Shown here: positions 47,171-58,578 of the stretch, one piece after another | How positions within the stretch are numbered: position 1 is the stretch's first letter | How the letters are laid out: each line of letters opens with the position of its first letter | NCBI GenBank assembly: GCA_003996215.1 | Contig: QJPP01003513.1 | Span: forward strand, 310,001-374,000 | Source: Jaltomata sinuosa | Taxonomy: Eukaryota > Streptophyta > Magnoliopsida > Solanales > Solanaceae | Length of the DNA: 64,000 nucleotides | Reading direction: 5' to 3' | The notes under the pieces: model-generated | What the model was told of the DNA's origin: nothing | The model's database searches: none | The model's input: the letters and a program-made list of their open reading frames with translations, nothing else | Program-made: the position numbers and the translations under genes

Positions 47171-48823
47171 GTCTAAAGGTGGAGGATGTGATACAATGCA
47201 ATGCAAAATAATGAGATGATATTCCTCAAATTCCCGGTAATCTCTCAATCGTATATACACGATACTCCTTGGTAATACATCGAGAGTTCGTGACCCATGG
47301 GGAAATCGTGAGGTCCATATACCAGCACAGACGGTCTCTACGTGCTATCATAAATCAATCAATACCCAGCACAGACGATCTCCACGAGTCCAACTCATAA
47401 TCATAGAACAATCGCAGCCCGGACGATCTCCACGTGCACGACCTTTACTCACACTCAAACTCAATATCAATGTATATGCATGATATAATATCAATGGAAT
47501 AGGGGATGATGATGCATTTTATTTGATCAAATAATTGACAGGAAATACATTCACTTCGACTATCACAAATATACTGATTAAGTAGAGAACCATGAACACA
47601 CAAAGAAATCAACCAAGTCAACAATGCATCAGCTAATGCCCATATATTATATAGTAATAAACTTTCCCATTCATAACACTGGCACTCGTACCAATGCCCA
47701 TCACGTCATGGGTACGAGACCCCTATCTTTCGCCCTTACCCATTCTCTATTTTTAATTTTTAATCTTTTATCAACAAAACATCCTTCAACGAAATCTAGA
47801 AAGACTTAACATACCTCGAATGTCGAATAACGCATCACGAATCCTCACGACTTCGCCTTTCCCTTTCGTGAAGCTTCAGAACGTTCTCAATCTATCATAT
47901 ATATATATTATTCGTAAGTAAATGAGTTCCAACTTATAATCAAGCTTTAACCTTGATTCAAATTAATAAGTCAACCTCAAAAACTTCTAGATGTCAAGTC
48001 TAGGTCTAAGTCTCAATTTTCTCCAAGCATTATAATCTAATGGTGTTCTCATACTATAGTACACCTAACATTCAATTTTATATACCAATATATCCAAACT
48101 TTAATTGTAATATGATGACAAAAGAAAATCTATATAGAATCAAAGCCGAGTTACTCAACCCGTAACTTATAATCACAAAAAGAACGAAAAAGGAATAAAA
48201 TTAAATATACAAAAACTCCTGATCCTAACAATTCCCTAGAATTTCCATCCAGCCACCAATTTATCACTTGTTTTGACCAATGATTTAGCCATTATTGCCA
48301 ATCATTAGCATCATTACCCAATCATTACTCTTCTCAATTGCTACCCAAAAGTAACCCACCAATGAGCAAATTTCACGTTAGCATCAACTATAAGGTCCTA
48401 CTTCAAATTCTTTTATTTTCCAAATACCACAATATAATAGTACTAAATTCCTTCCATGCAATTTACATATACCTATATAAGGATTGAATCCTGTTAATAT
48501 TCTTAATTACCTGAAGCAGTTGGGCGCTTATGTTGACGTCGAAGAACGGGTGCACGAACTATCCCTTTTTCTTTCCCTTCTGACAAGTTGAAACAATAAG
48601 GTACTGCTATTTAGTACCCTAATATTCATCGTGTAGCTAACAAGTGGTGGGTGTGACCCACTTTTTTTCATAAATTACCAACTAAATCATTTATTTAAAA
48701 TTACATGTTCATTAAATAACCGTGATTAAATGAATAGTTCAAAACTCCCATAAGGAATTTACGGGAAGGGTATTTTATGGAAAAGGAGTTCTATTACTCA
48801 AAATAACCTAACAGGTCGTTACA
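47171..48823 (-). mobile_element. Solo LTR, block C (left end missing)
   Basis: This corresponds to 35336-36740 but joins directly to the end of block B at 47170/47171. It ends GGTCGTTACA followed by TTAGC (48824-48828). It keeps internal sequence around 48255-48530 that block B lost. Confidence 0.8.
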
Positions 48824-49651
48824 TTAGCACTTTCCGACATGTACTCACTAAACCACGAGGCCCAGTTGATACAGTATTTTTTCAGTGAACAGTAGAGAAC
48901 AAAAACGTCTCTGTTGGAGATGGAGCTCAGAGAAATTTTTCGAGGAACCAAAGTTGTAACAACCATATGAGCCAAAATACGATGCTCATAACATAGAGAG
49001 AGAGGTCCAAAATGAGAGATGTTAGAGCCAGGTTCAGCCACCACCATTTTAGCACCATCCAGAGTCACCTCAAAGTCTTCCGGCCAATTACCGTCCATAT
49101 ATGGAACAATACCAGAAAACTTTGTACCAAAGACATTTTCAAACAGAAAGTCATTCACAATGATTCAATTTTCCAGAACAAGGGTTTCTAGTTCACGACT
49201 GTCCTTTGAAATTTGAAGGTTTGCATAAAACATAGAATAGGTTCTTCATAAAATTCTAAACCATAGAATTCAAGAAACAGAAACAACTTCTGGACTTTGA
49301 AAAAAGTACATACAGGGCAGTGAATTTCGTCCAGTAGTTCCAAATTGATAACTCGTCCAGGAACAACTTATCAATTTTTAAAGGATTCAAACTTTTTCTT
49401 CTGATCAGCACCCCAGAACTTGTGCATGTCTTCTGGAGAGAGAGGGGTTCTGGAAGATTTGCTCATAACTTCTTATTTTCACCTTTCTTACCAGCAGAAG
49501 GCCTTTTCTTTGAGCTGGGAGAGGAAATAGGGACATGGGATTCTCCTTCTGACGAATCAGAGGAAAGAGAGAGGACATTCATATTCAAAGAGGAAGGATT
49601 ATTGATGGAGGGAGGTTGAATGAAGGACCCCATGGATCTTGTTCTAGTCAT
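48824..49651 (-). pseudogene. N-terminal part of the copia extra ORF, block C
   Basis: Start at the ATG at 49651, domain frame 49158-48808. Nearly identical to block B but with an extra stop at NRIIVN (CAATTT region near 49163). Confidence 0.68.
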
Positions 49652-49894
49652 GGAGAAAAAAAAGGCATGAAGAAGAAGAGAGTAGAGAGAGATATTATAA
49701 ATATGGTATGGAGAAGTGTGAGGGGAAGATGAAATGGTGTGATTTGAAAGGAGGCGACAGAAATTAAGGGGATGTGATGCTTTAAAGGGAAGAAATCTCG
49801 GTAAAAGATTTAGGAGAAAATCAAGAAAAGTACGACAATTAATAAATCATAGAGAAAATAAGGAAGAAAATAAATTAGCAAAACGATGTGATTC

Positions 49895-51373
49895 CTAGAC
49901 AATTTCTAAGAAAATAAAATCATTCTTCCAAAAGCGGTTTTGTAAAATATCAGCAAGATGATTTTCAGAATCAACAAATTCAAGAACAAAATCTCCATGA
50001 TCCCTAATGAAATGACTCTTTATATCAATGTACTTAGCTCTAGAATGATGCAATGTATATTTAGATATACTAATAGCACTAGTATTATCACAAAATATGA
50101 GAGCAGCTTCAAAGGATAAATCATAATCAAGTAATTGATACATAATCCAAAGTAATTGAGTACCACAACTACCAACTACAAGGTATTCAGATTCAGTAGT
50201 TGACAGAGCCACAGATGTCTATTTTTTTACTGTGCCATGAAATTAATGCTTCTCCAAGAATCTGACACGTTCCACTCCTACTTTTGTGATCAGTTTTATC
50301 TCCTGCAAAATCAGCATCTAAATAACCAATTAATTCAAAATGAGAAGAGTGAGGATACCATAGTGTAAGGTCTTGGGTCCCAATAAGATATCGAATTATC
50401 CTTTTAACTGCAGTGAGATGAGATTCCTTTGGAGCTGACTGGAACCATGCACACTTGCACACACTGAACATGATGTCAGGGCAACTTGTTGTTAAATATA
50501 ATAGAGATCCAATCATTCTTTGGTAGATATTTTCATCTACATCCTTTCCAGGGGCATCGATTTCTAGACATGTTGAGGGACTCATAGGATTTCCAAAATC
50601 TTTTCCCTTTTCTATTCCAAATTTCTTGATGAGCTCTTTTGTGTATTTGCCTTGTCTAATAAAGGTTCCTTTTGATGACTGCTTAATTTGTAGTCTGAGA
50701 AAGAATGTGAGTTCTCCCATCAGGCTCATTTCAAATTCTCCTTTCATAAGATTGTCAAAGTTCTCGCAAAAAGATGAACTAGTACTTTCAAAAATAATAT
50801 CATCCACATAAATTTGTACAATGAGAATACTGGAATTCAGTCTTTGAGTAAAAACAGTGGTATTAATTTTTCCTCATTGAAAATTATTGCTTAACAAAAA
50901 AGTACTCAATCTCTCATACTAAGCTTTTGGGGCTTGTTGGAGACCATAAAGAGCTTTTGTGAGTTTAAAAACATAATCGGGGTAGGAAGGGTTTTCAAAA
51001 CCAGGAGGCTGTTTTACGAAAACTTCTTCTTTTACAAAACCATTTAAGAAAGCACTTTGAATATCCATTTGAAATAGTTTAAAATGTTTGAAAGATGCAT
51101 AGGCTACAATATCTGAATGGACTCCAATCTAGCTACAGGAGCAAAGGTTTTATCAAAATCAATACCTTCTTGTTGAGAGTATCCTTGAGCTACTAACCTT
51201 GCCTTGTTTCTAATAGCTTTACCTTCCTCATTGAGTTTGTTTTGGAATACCCATTTTGTACCAATAACTGAGCAATTTTTGATTGTTTAATAAGAGTCCA
51301 CACTTAATTTTGTCTGATCCAGTTCTTCCTTCATGGCATGTACCCATGACTCATCTTCTAAGGCTTCATCAAT
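49895..51373 (-). pseudogene. Copia reverse transcriptase-RNase H, broken (block C)
   Basis: The frame 50807-50193 runs from the catalytic D-D pair through the first half of RNase H (GYLDADFAGD). One extra T near 50225 shifts it past the TAG that stops blocks A and B. 50212-49895 holds the RNase H end. Confidence 0.85.
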
Positions 51374-52690
51374 TCATTTGGGTTCAAGTTGAAATATGAG
51401 AGCTACTGAGGCTTGCTTCTTTAAGGAAGCTCGAGTCTGCATCTTTTCAGCTGGATCTCCAATGATAAAATTATTTGGGTAACTTGCACTATGTCTCCAT
51501 TCTCTGGGAACATTAGTTTTGACTGATCCTGCATTAGCTGGTTCAGCCTCTATTGTAGTTGACTCTTGTAATTCAATTGGCTTAGTTGACTGATATGATT
51601 CTTCGGGAGTCGAATTGTGTACCTGTTCTTCATTAATACTGAAACTACTGATTTTTTGATCACTAGAATTAGAGTCATCAAAAACTACATGAACAAATTC
51701 CTCAACACTTAAAGTTCTTTTATTAAAGACTATGAAGGCACGCTTAGAAGGAGCGTAACCTAAAAAGATACCTTCATCACATCGTGGGTCAAACTTACCG
51801 AGGTTAGTCTTACTGTTGTTGTGAATGAAACATTTATATATGAATGGGTGAAAATAGCTAATGGTAGGATTCTTTCCTTTCCATAGTTCATATGGAGTCT
51901 CTTTTAGGATGGGCCTTATCAAACATCTATTTAAGATATGGCATGTTGTGCTTACGGCTTTTGCCCAGAAGTGATCAGGAAGGCTTTGTTCTAATAGCAT
52001 AGTTTGTGTAGTGTCTTGGAGAGATCTGTTCTTTCTTTCAACTACTCTGTTCTGCTGAGGTGAATGGGGTGATGAGAAATTTTTAGTGAATCCATTTTGT
52101 GAACAGAATTCTTCGAATGCGTTGTTTTCAAATTCTCCTCATGGTCACTATGAATAGTAGAGATGTAATAATCTGCTTCTCTTTGTACTTTTCTACAGAA
52201 AACTTCAAAGTTAGCAAAAGCTTCATGTTTATGAGCAAGAAAAATAACCCATGTAAATCTCAAAAAATCATCAACAATAACAAAGGCATATCTTTTACCG
52301 CCGATATTGGAAGTCCTGGTAGGACCAAATAAATCCATGTGAAGGAGTTGCAGGGGCTTAGATGTGCTTATGATATCTTTGACCTTGAAGGAGGTGCGGG
52401 TCCGTTTACCAAGTTGGTAGGCATCACAGATGTGATCCTTTTCAAACTTGAGTTTTGGCAGACCAACAACCAATTCAAGTCTAGATAGTTTCTCGAGAGC
52501 ATGCATGTTGGCATGGCCAAGCTTTCTATGCCATAATCATGGATCACAAGATGAAGCAGTAAGGCAGGTTAATCTAGGTAAATCAATATTATTTAAAACA
52601 TAAATATTATCAACCCAGTCACCAATGATTGTAATATTTTTTGTTGCATTACTGATGGTGCATTTGATAGCATTGAACAATACATCAAAT
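51374..52690 (-). pseudogene. Copia integrase, broken (block C)
   Basis: 52506-52042 holds the N-terminal and catalytic core start (LLHMDLFGP, second Asp, then the same one-base shift as B). 52000-51374 holds the core end and C-terminal region, ending at the shared TGA 51374-51376. Confidence 0.82.
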
Positions 52691-53886
52691 CCTACATTGC
52701 AGAGTTGACTGATGCTGAATAAGTTGTGCTTAAGTCTGTCAACCTAGTAAACTTCAATTAGGTCGCATGAAGGGTTGATAGTTATGGATCCAACTCCGAC
52801 TACATGAATTTTAGCATTGTCACCAAATGTTACATATCCACCATCAAGATCTTTTACTGATTTAAACTTCTCTCTTTTGACCGTCATATGTCTAGAACAA
52901 CCACTGTTTATTACCCACATACCCTTTTTGTATGTCTTTCTGGAGTGTTCCGACAAAACAAGTGAATCTATTTCTTTTAGGTACCCAAACATCTTTTGGT
53001 CCTTGATGGTTAGTGTTAGTGTCCTTAGGTCTCCAGACCCATTTTCCAGGATGATTTCTTTTATAGTTGAAAGCTTTGTGACCAACTTTTCCATATGAGA
53101 AACAAGTAGGTCTATAGTGACTGAAAGAGCTTTTAGCGGAATGAAAATCATTTGAGGAGTTTGAAAAATATTCATTTTAGAGCCTTTTAAGAAGATCTGT
53201 TAGTTTTGACTGAGCATTGGCTTGGTGATTTCTTAGGATTACTCAGATGCATTTTTATTTCACCAAGTTCTTCTTCAAGTAAGGCTACTTCAATTTGGCT
53301 TGCTTCAAGAAGAATTTTCCAGTCCTTTTTTCTCTAGCAAGCTTATTGTATTCATTAATAAGCTTCTGGAGATCATCAGTAACTAAATCAAGAGAGGTTT
53401 GGAGATTGGAACAATTTGGACAGTTAGGGTATCTTGCCTCGCTTGTTTCTTCTATTGCTTGTTTGTGGCCTTTGGTTCCTTTGTATCAACATGTGTCTCA
53501 CTCCTCGATTGAATAGTGACAGTGCTTCATTTCCCTCCTCATCTACTTCTTCTAATGCGTCTTCCTGAGGTATTTCATTAAAAGAAACAATTTTCTTCTT
53601 TTCTTCCTTGAGATGTCTATTGATGTGATTTATTTCGTAGGCCATTAGATTTCCTCATAGTTCATCATAAGTCATGTTTTCTAGGTTCCCGTCTTCAAGG
53701 ATGGTGGCCTTTATTTCCCATATCTTTGGAAGACTTCTGATGAAATTTTTGACTTGTAGTCCATTTGAATATCCCATTCCCAAAGACTTAAGTTCTCCTA
53801 CAATTTTGCTAAATCTTGAGGACATTGATTCAACGGTTTCTTCGTCTGCCATTTTGAAAAGTTCGTACTCATTAACTAGAGCACTG
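52691..53886 (-). pseudogene. Copia gag C-terminus and protease, broken (block C)
   Basis: The frame 53175-52744 covers the second knuckle region through the protease, where the catalytic Asp has become Asn (INSGCSRHM). About 200 bp around 53449, including the first zinc knuckle, are missing relative to block B. Confidence 0.8.
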
Positions 53887-53890
53887 AATT

Positions 53891-55638
53891 TATAACACCC
53901 CAATATGCAAAACAACCAATGAACCTTGAATCTAGAAAATTTACGCAATATTGGACACCATGGGCAGCCTCCACGGGCGTGGAGCACCGCTGGGCCATGG
54001 GGTGCACCATGGGATACATCTAGTGGCTCTTGGACATTGCTCTGTACCCCCCCCCCCATCCCAATGGGTGGTCACAACGGGGGACACAGATGTGACGACC
54101 TATGGGAGCCCATCGTCAGAATGCTCCAGTGATTTTTCCCCTTCCTTCCCTTCCCTGATGGGCGTCACCACGAGCATCACAGGTGCGATGGTCCATGGGA
54201 ATCCACAATTAAACTAGTCAGTGAGATCCAGACCCCAGGTAGCCCTGCACGATGCCTTGGCCGATGGCCATCGTGGGTACGACGCCCACCGGGTGTATAC
54301 ACTAAGCTAATGAATGCATGACATGTGTTTGAATACATACAACTATCACTTAACCATGACTAATTAATGTACATAATTACTTCATTAAATTACTTAACCA
54401 TGATAAGTTGCATTGATTTGGTGTATACACCCGGTGTGGGTAAGTTTTTACTATCGGGCGGTCCGTGGGATGACTTTTTACTGCAGCTTCTTATTTTAAG
54501 TCAGAGGTATTTCGGTATTTTCTCCCTATTATTTAACTCCTAAGTGAGGTCATTTTGGCCATTTTTAGTAGGGTTTTATCCCCTAATAACCTAAGTTCTT
54601 CTCATTCTAAGTCATTCTATTCTAAAAAGAAGAAAGAGTTCCTCTTCTCCAAGTCTCAAACTCCAAGTTAAAGCCTCCATTTCTTTTCATCCTAAGATCA
54701 AGCTAGCTTCAATAAGGTATGTGGTTATTCAACAATGGATTCCTTGAACTCTGGTGCCCAAAACCCCAAATTTTTATTTTGATTTATGAACTTGTGAAAT
54801 TAGGGTTTTGATTCAAATTGGGGAAAACTTATGAAATCAATTTTTGAGTATCAATTCATGGTTTCTCATTACTTATGTATGATTTATTTGAGGTTCCTTA
54901 ACTAATTTCAAAAGCCCATGCATTAAAGGTAATTTCAAGTATGATTCCTCCAAATTGCATGATTCTCAAGTGAAATTTGGCATGTTTAGATAGCATGTCC
55001 TTATATATTATGAAATTTGCATGCCTAATTCTTCAAGTATTATTTTAGGAAAGAAAGTATGTTTTGAATTATGGTTATACTAAGTTTTAAGGATTTTGAA
55101 GCATGAACAATATGACATTTGCTATGTCTCTACGTCTTATGAAAGGTTTGGCATCTAGATGTGTCTACCTAAGCTATGTGAATTACATGGTACAGATATA
55201 CCCTTATGCTTTTCAAACAAATTTGACATCAGATATGTCACAAGTATATATAAGCTTTATGTATGTATGCTTTTAGGAAGAGTATTTAGCACCGAGCGAT
55301 GAGGGTTCGATTATCCAAGTCCAAAACTACGTTGCTAGCGTAGGTTATGAATCGCCCTATGGGCTTATGAAAGTGGTACCACTTGATGTCATTAATGGTG
55401 TCCTTGCCTTAGCGGGGCATAGGACAGCTTTGCCAACTAGGGTTATATAGTTGGGTATGGTGGCCCATACCTTGGCAGGGTTCGGGGTAGCTTTGCTAAC
55501 TAGAGTTATATAGTTAGATTCCATGTAGCTCACATGGTATATTGTCGGTTATGAGAAACTCCCGTAAGAAATTTTATGCATCAAGTTATCCTATTTCATG
55601 ATTTAAGCTTTACTCATGGTATTTTCCCACGACATCTC
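53891..55638 (+). mobile_element. Solo LTR in copia gag, block C (right end deleted)
   Basis: This matches 41955-43699 of block B. It stops at GACATCTC near 55638, where sequence from inside the 5' LTR follows. The gag N-terminus and primer site are gone. Confidence 0.8.
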
Positions 55639-55644
55639 ATCTGA

Positions 55645-56150
55645 CGTAGGCATGACTTCTTCATCTGACGTCGTTGGCTTTTATACTTGGAGGGTAGATT
55701 TGGTGTAGCTCTTCAAAAGGAAAAACCAAGGGAATTCATTCAATCAAGGAATGTTGATGAGAATCCTTGATTGAGTAAATCATGTCCATATCAGATATGT
55801 CCATGATATTACTTCCATTTGTAAAATGGAAGATCCTTGATTCGATCCATCCCATATGTTGGGATCTCTATCTTCCTTGTATAGCGCCTGATCTCCTTGT
55901 CTTGTGGATTTGATTGTGAACTTGATCTTTATACGTATCTTCCTTCCCTTTTGTGGATTAGTCAATCAAGGATTGACATTTAGACAATCTAAGATATCCG
56001 TTGCTCCTTATCTTTTCTTGATATTGATTTGATCCCGTGACATTGTTGATTTCTCTATCTTCCTTGTATGGCTTTGTTGGTTGTTTCATTTTGCCTGCAA
56101 CAAGTCTTAAGGTTAGTTTATTCATTATTGAAATTTCTTGGAGGCTAACA
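55645..56150 (-). mobile_element. Partial 5' LTR of copia block C
   Basis: This matches 45065-45570 and ends at the same GGCTAACA/CTTTGTTG junction. The inner 400 bp were lost with the deletion. Confidence 0.8.
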
Positions 56151-56430
56151 CTTTGTTGTCTGTGTAGATATCAACATGCAGTTTCATTTCCATTCCAAGT
56201 TCCTTTAGCAATCCTACATGGCATATTTGTTCAGCCATTGTGGCAGTCATGCTTCTCTATTCAACTTCTGCAGAACTTCTTGAGATTGTACTTTGTTTCT
56301 TTGATTTCTAAGTCACCATGCATTCCCCCGACCATCTAGTGCGTGGGCGTGAAGCCTAGTCGAAATCACAGTATGATGTCAGTGTAGTGTTCTTGTTACT
56401 GAACATTAAGATGCCTAGGCTAGGTTGATT
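56151..56430 (-). pseudogene. Older copia RNase H fragment (block C copy)
   Basis: Third copy of the broken RNase H flank, nearly identical to 45571-45850. Confidence 0.7.
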
Positions 56431-57880
56431 ACCCTACAATTCTAAGTGAACTATCCATGTGTTATCTCTTTGGTTGTTGTAGAAACTGGCTCACTGTTTT
56501 GACTCCAAATGCTATATCTGATAATTTTTACTCAAAAATTAATGTTTGAGACAATTTGAGTTTATTTTATACAAGAAAGGGGAGCTAGGCCTTACCTTAC
56601 TAATTCTAACGAGGTAACGAACTTCTACTACTAACAAGCCTGAAGAAAATAAGAGTTAGAGAAAACTAGGTATTCTATGATCATCACAGGGTTTATAATA
56701 TACTCTATGATGATATTATAAATAAGGAAGCTTAAGTAATTCCAAAATATAAAAGTCAAGAATGTAGTTGAGTTATAAACCTCAAACATCACTTATGTAT
56801 CTATGTACTAAAAAAGATAGCTTGTCCATCTTTTTTCTTCTTCAATTTTAGGTCTGATTGACCTTGTCATTACCCATTCATCTAATTGAAGCATACAAAA
56901 AGAGGAGGGGGCAGTGACCAAACCTCCGAATCTACATAACGACTGTACAAACACACTACAAAAGGCTATGAGGATACACAAGGTGAGCAAAAATCCTCCA
57001 TAGCACTACACAAAAATATAAATCAGCTTACAAAAAAATTAAATTTGAAGGTGAAATCATTCTTTAACTTTACCAGAAAAACCTTAAATTTTCAAGTCGA
57101 AAAATCAAAAATAGAAGATGAAACCATAAAATAATCATTGGGGAAAATGTAAAAATAGTATAAGAAACTTGCCCCGTGAAAAAATCTCCAAAATTTCCTT
57201 TTGAATCTCCCAAAATCGAGTCCCCAAGCTCCAAAAATGAGGTATAGGGATGAAAAGAGGAAAACCCACTGGTAAGATACAGGGAGTTCGGCACCTGCAG
57301 AGATATGGTCGCATGTGTGATGTCGCAGGCATGACAAACTTTCGCAGGTGCAAAAATCACTTGCCACGCCGACCACCGCAGGAGCGAACCAGTCCCACAG
57401 GCATGAGCTCTCAAGTGCAAGGAAGTCCCACAGCTGCGGCTCCGCAGGAGCGGTTCAAGTCTGCAGGAGTGACTCCTTGGTCTCCAGAGCAACGCTATGA
57501 CCACAAGGGCGGCCTTACTGGTGCGATTGCACCAGCACCAACAACACACAGCAACCACAACCAATTTTCCAAACTTGGAATCGACCCTTGAAACACTGCC
57601 AGAATCCCTTGAATACAAATCAATAATGTTACTAGACTAAAATTGACATTACCTACTCAATGGAATCATCAAATTTACCAATGGAGGTCGTTATTAATGA
57701 ATGTTGGCATCGTGCGGTTATTTTGAGTTGATGGTATAGGATTTTGGAGTAGTCTAAAGGTGAAGGAGGCTCTCCAGTGGCCTGAGCGGCCATGGGAGGC
57801 CTGCGAAGGAGAATCCCATGAGGAGATAAAAATCGCAAGAGAGAATTTGAGTTCAATATGTGCAAAAAAAAAAAAAAACC
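56431..57880 (-). repeat. LTR-like repeat, block C copy, downstream of TPS2
   Basis: This corresponds to 16421-17460 and 45851-47170. It holds both the 340 bp absent from A (57415-57765) and the tail present in A (CTCCAGTGGCC onward), so it is the most complete version. Confidence 0.55.
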
Positions 57881-58320
57881 TGAAGTATAAATTAAATGGC
57901 GGCTGGCATTGGCACAGAAATGTAGAAAGAGACGTATTCAAGAGCAGAACATTAAATACATGACAATTAATTAGCATACTTTTCTCTTCAATATGTGCAA
58001 GAGACGTACTCCCTCAATTATGTTCTAGATTCATTATTTGTCTTGTTCATATTAATTAAGCAAATTATACTTGCGGATTTTGGTCATCTCAATCCACGTG
58101 TTCTTGAGCCACGTCTATAAACTCAACTGTACCATTTTAAAGATAAACAAATTTTACCTTACAAACGTAACAGTCAAAAATTCAGAAACTTTTTGCATAT
58201 GCAAATACGCTCGCATCTTCGGAAAAAGAAAGAAAAATATTATGAAGAAGAGGTGCAGTACTGTTAGAGATATAGTTGTATCCAGCACCATTTGAGACAA
58301 TATAAGCTTTATTGTATGGA
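57881..58320 (-). repeat. TPS-upstream-like remnant and spacer downstream of TPS2
   Basis: 57890-57975 (ATTAAATGGCGG, GGCACAGAAATGTAGAAAGAG, ATTCAAGAGCAGAACATT, GACAATTAATTAGCATA) matches the TPS upstream region at 20550-20690 and 61310-61450 in the same order. 57976-58310 is AT-rich and absent from the TPS1 side. No gene seen. Confidence 0.55.
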
Positions 58321-58541
58321 AGCATTATTAGTTGAACACAGAGGCTGACAGTGATGGGTATTAAGTACTATAATCAAATTCAACCATTTGGTGAACAAAA
58401 ATTCCCAAGTGAAGTAACTTTAATTGGTCTTCAATTATCAAATATTCATCCAAATACAAGAAAAAGAAAGTCTACAACTACAATGAAAGGAAACTTGATA
58501 GTCAAAAGCATCAAGACCACTTAGCAGTAAGTTGTTCTAAT

Positions 58542-58547
58542 TTTATT
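58542..58547 (-). terminator. Candidate poly(A) signal of TPS2
   Basis: AATAAA on the minus strand, 31 bases past the stop codon, identical in position to TPS1. Confidence 0.4.
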
Positions 58548-58578
58548 TCTAAAATATGGTAGTATTTGCCAAAATCCC

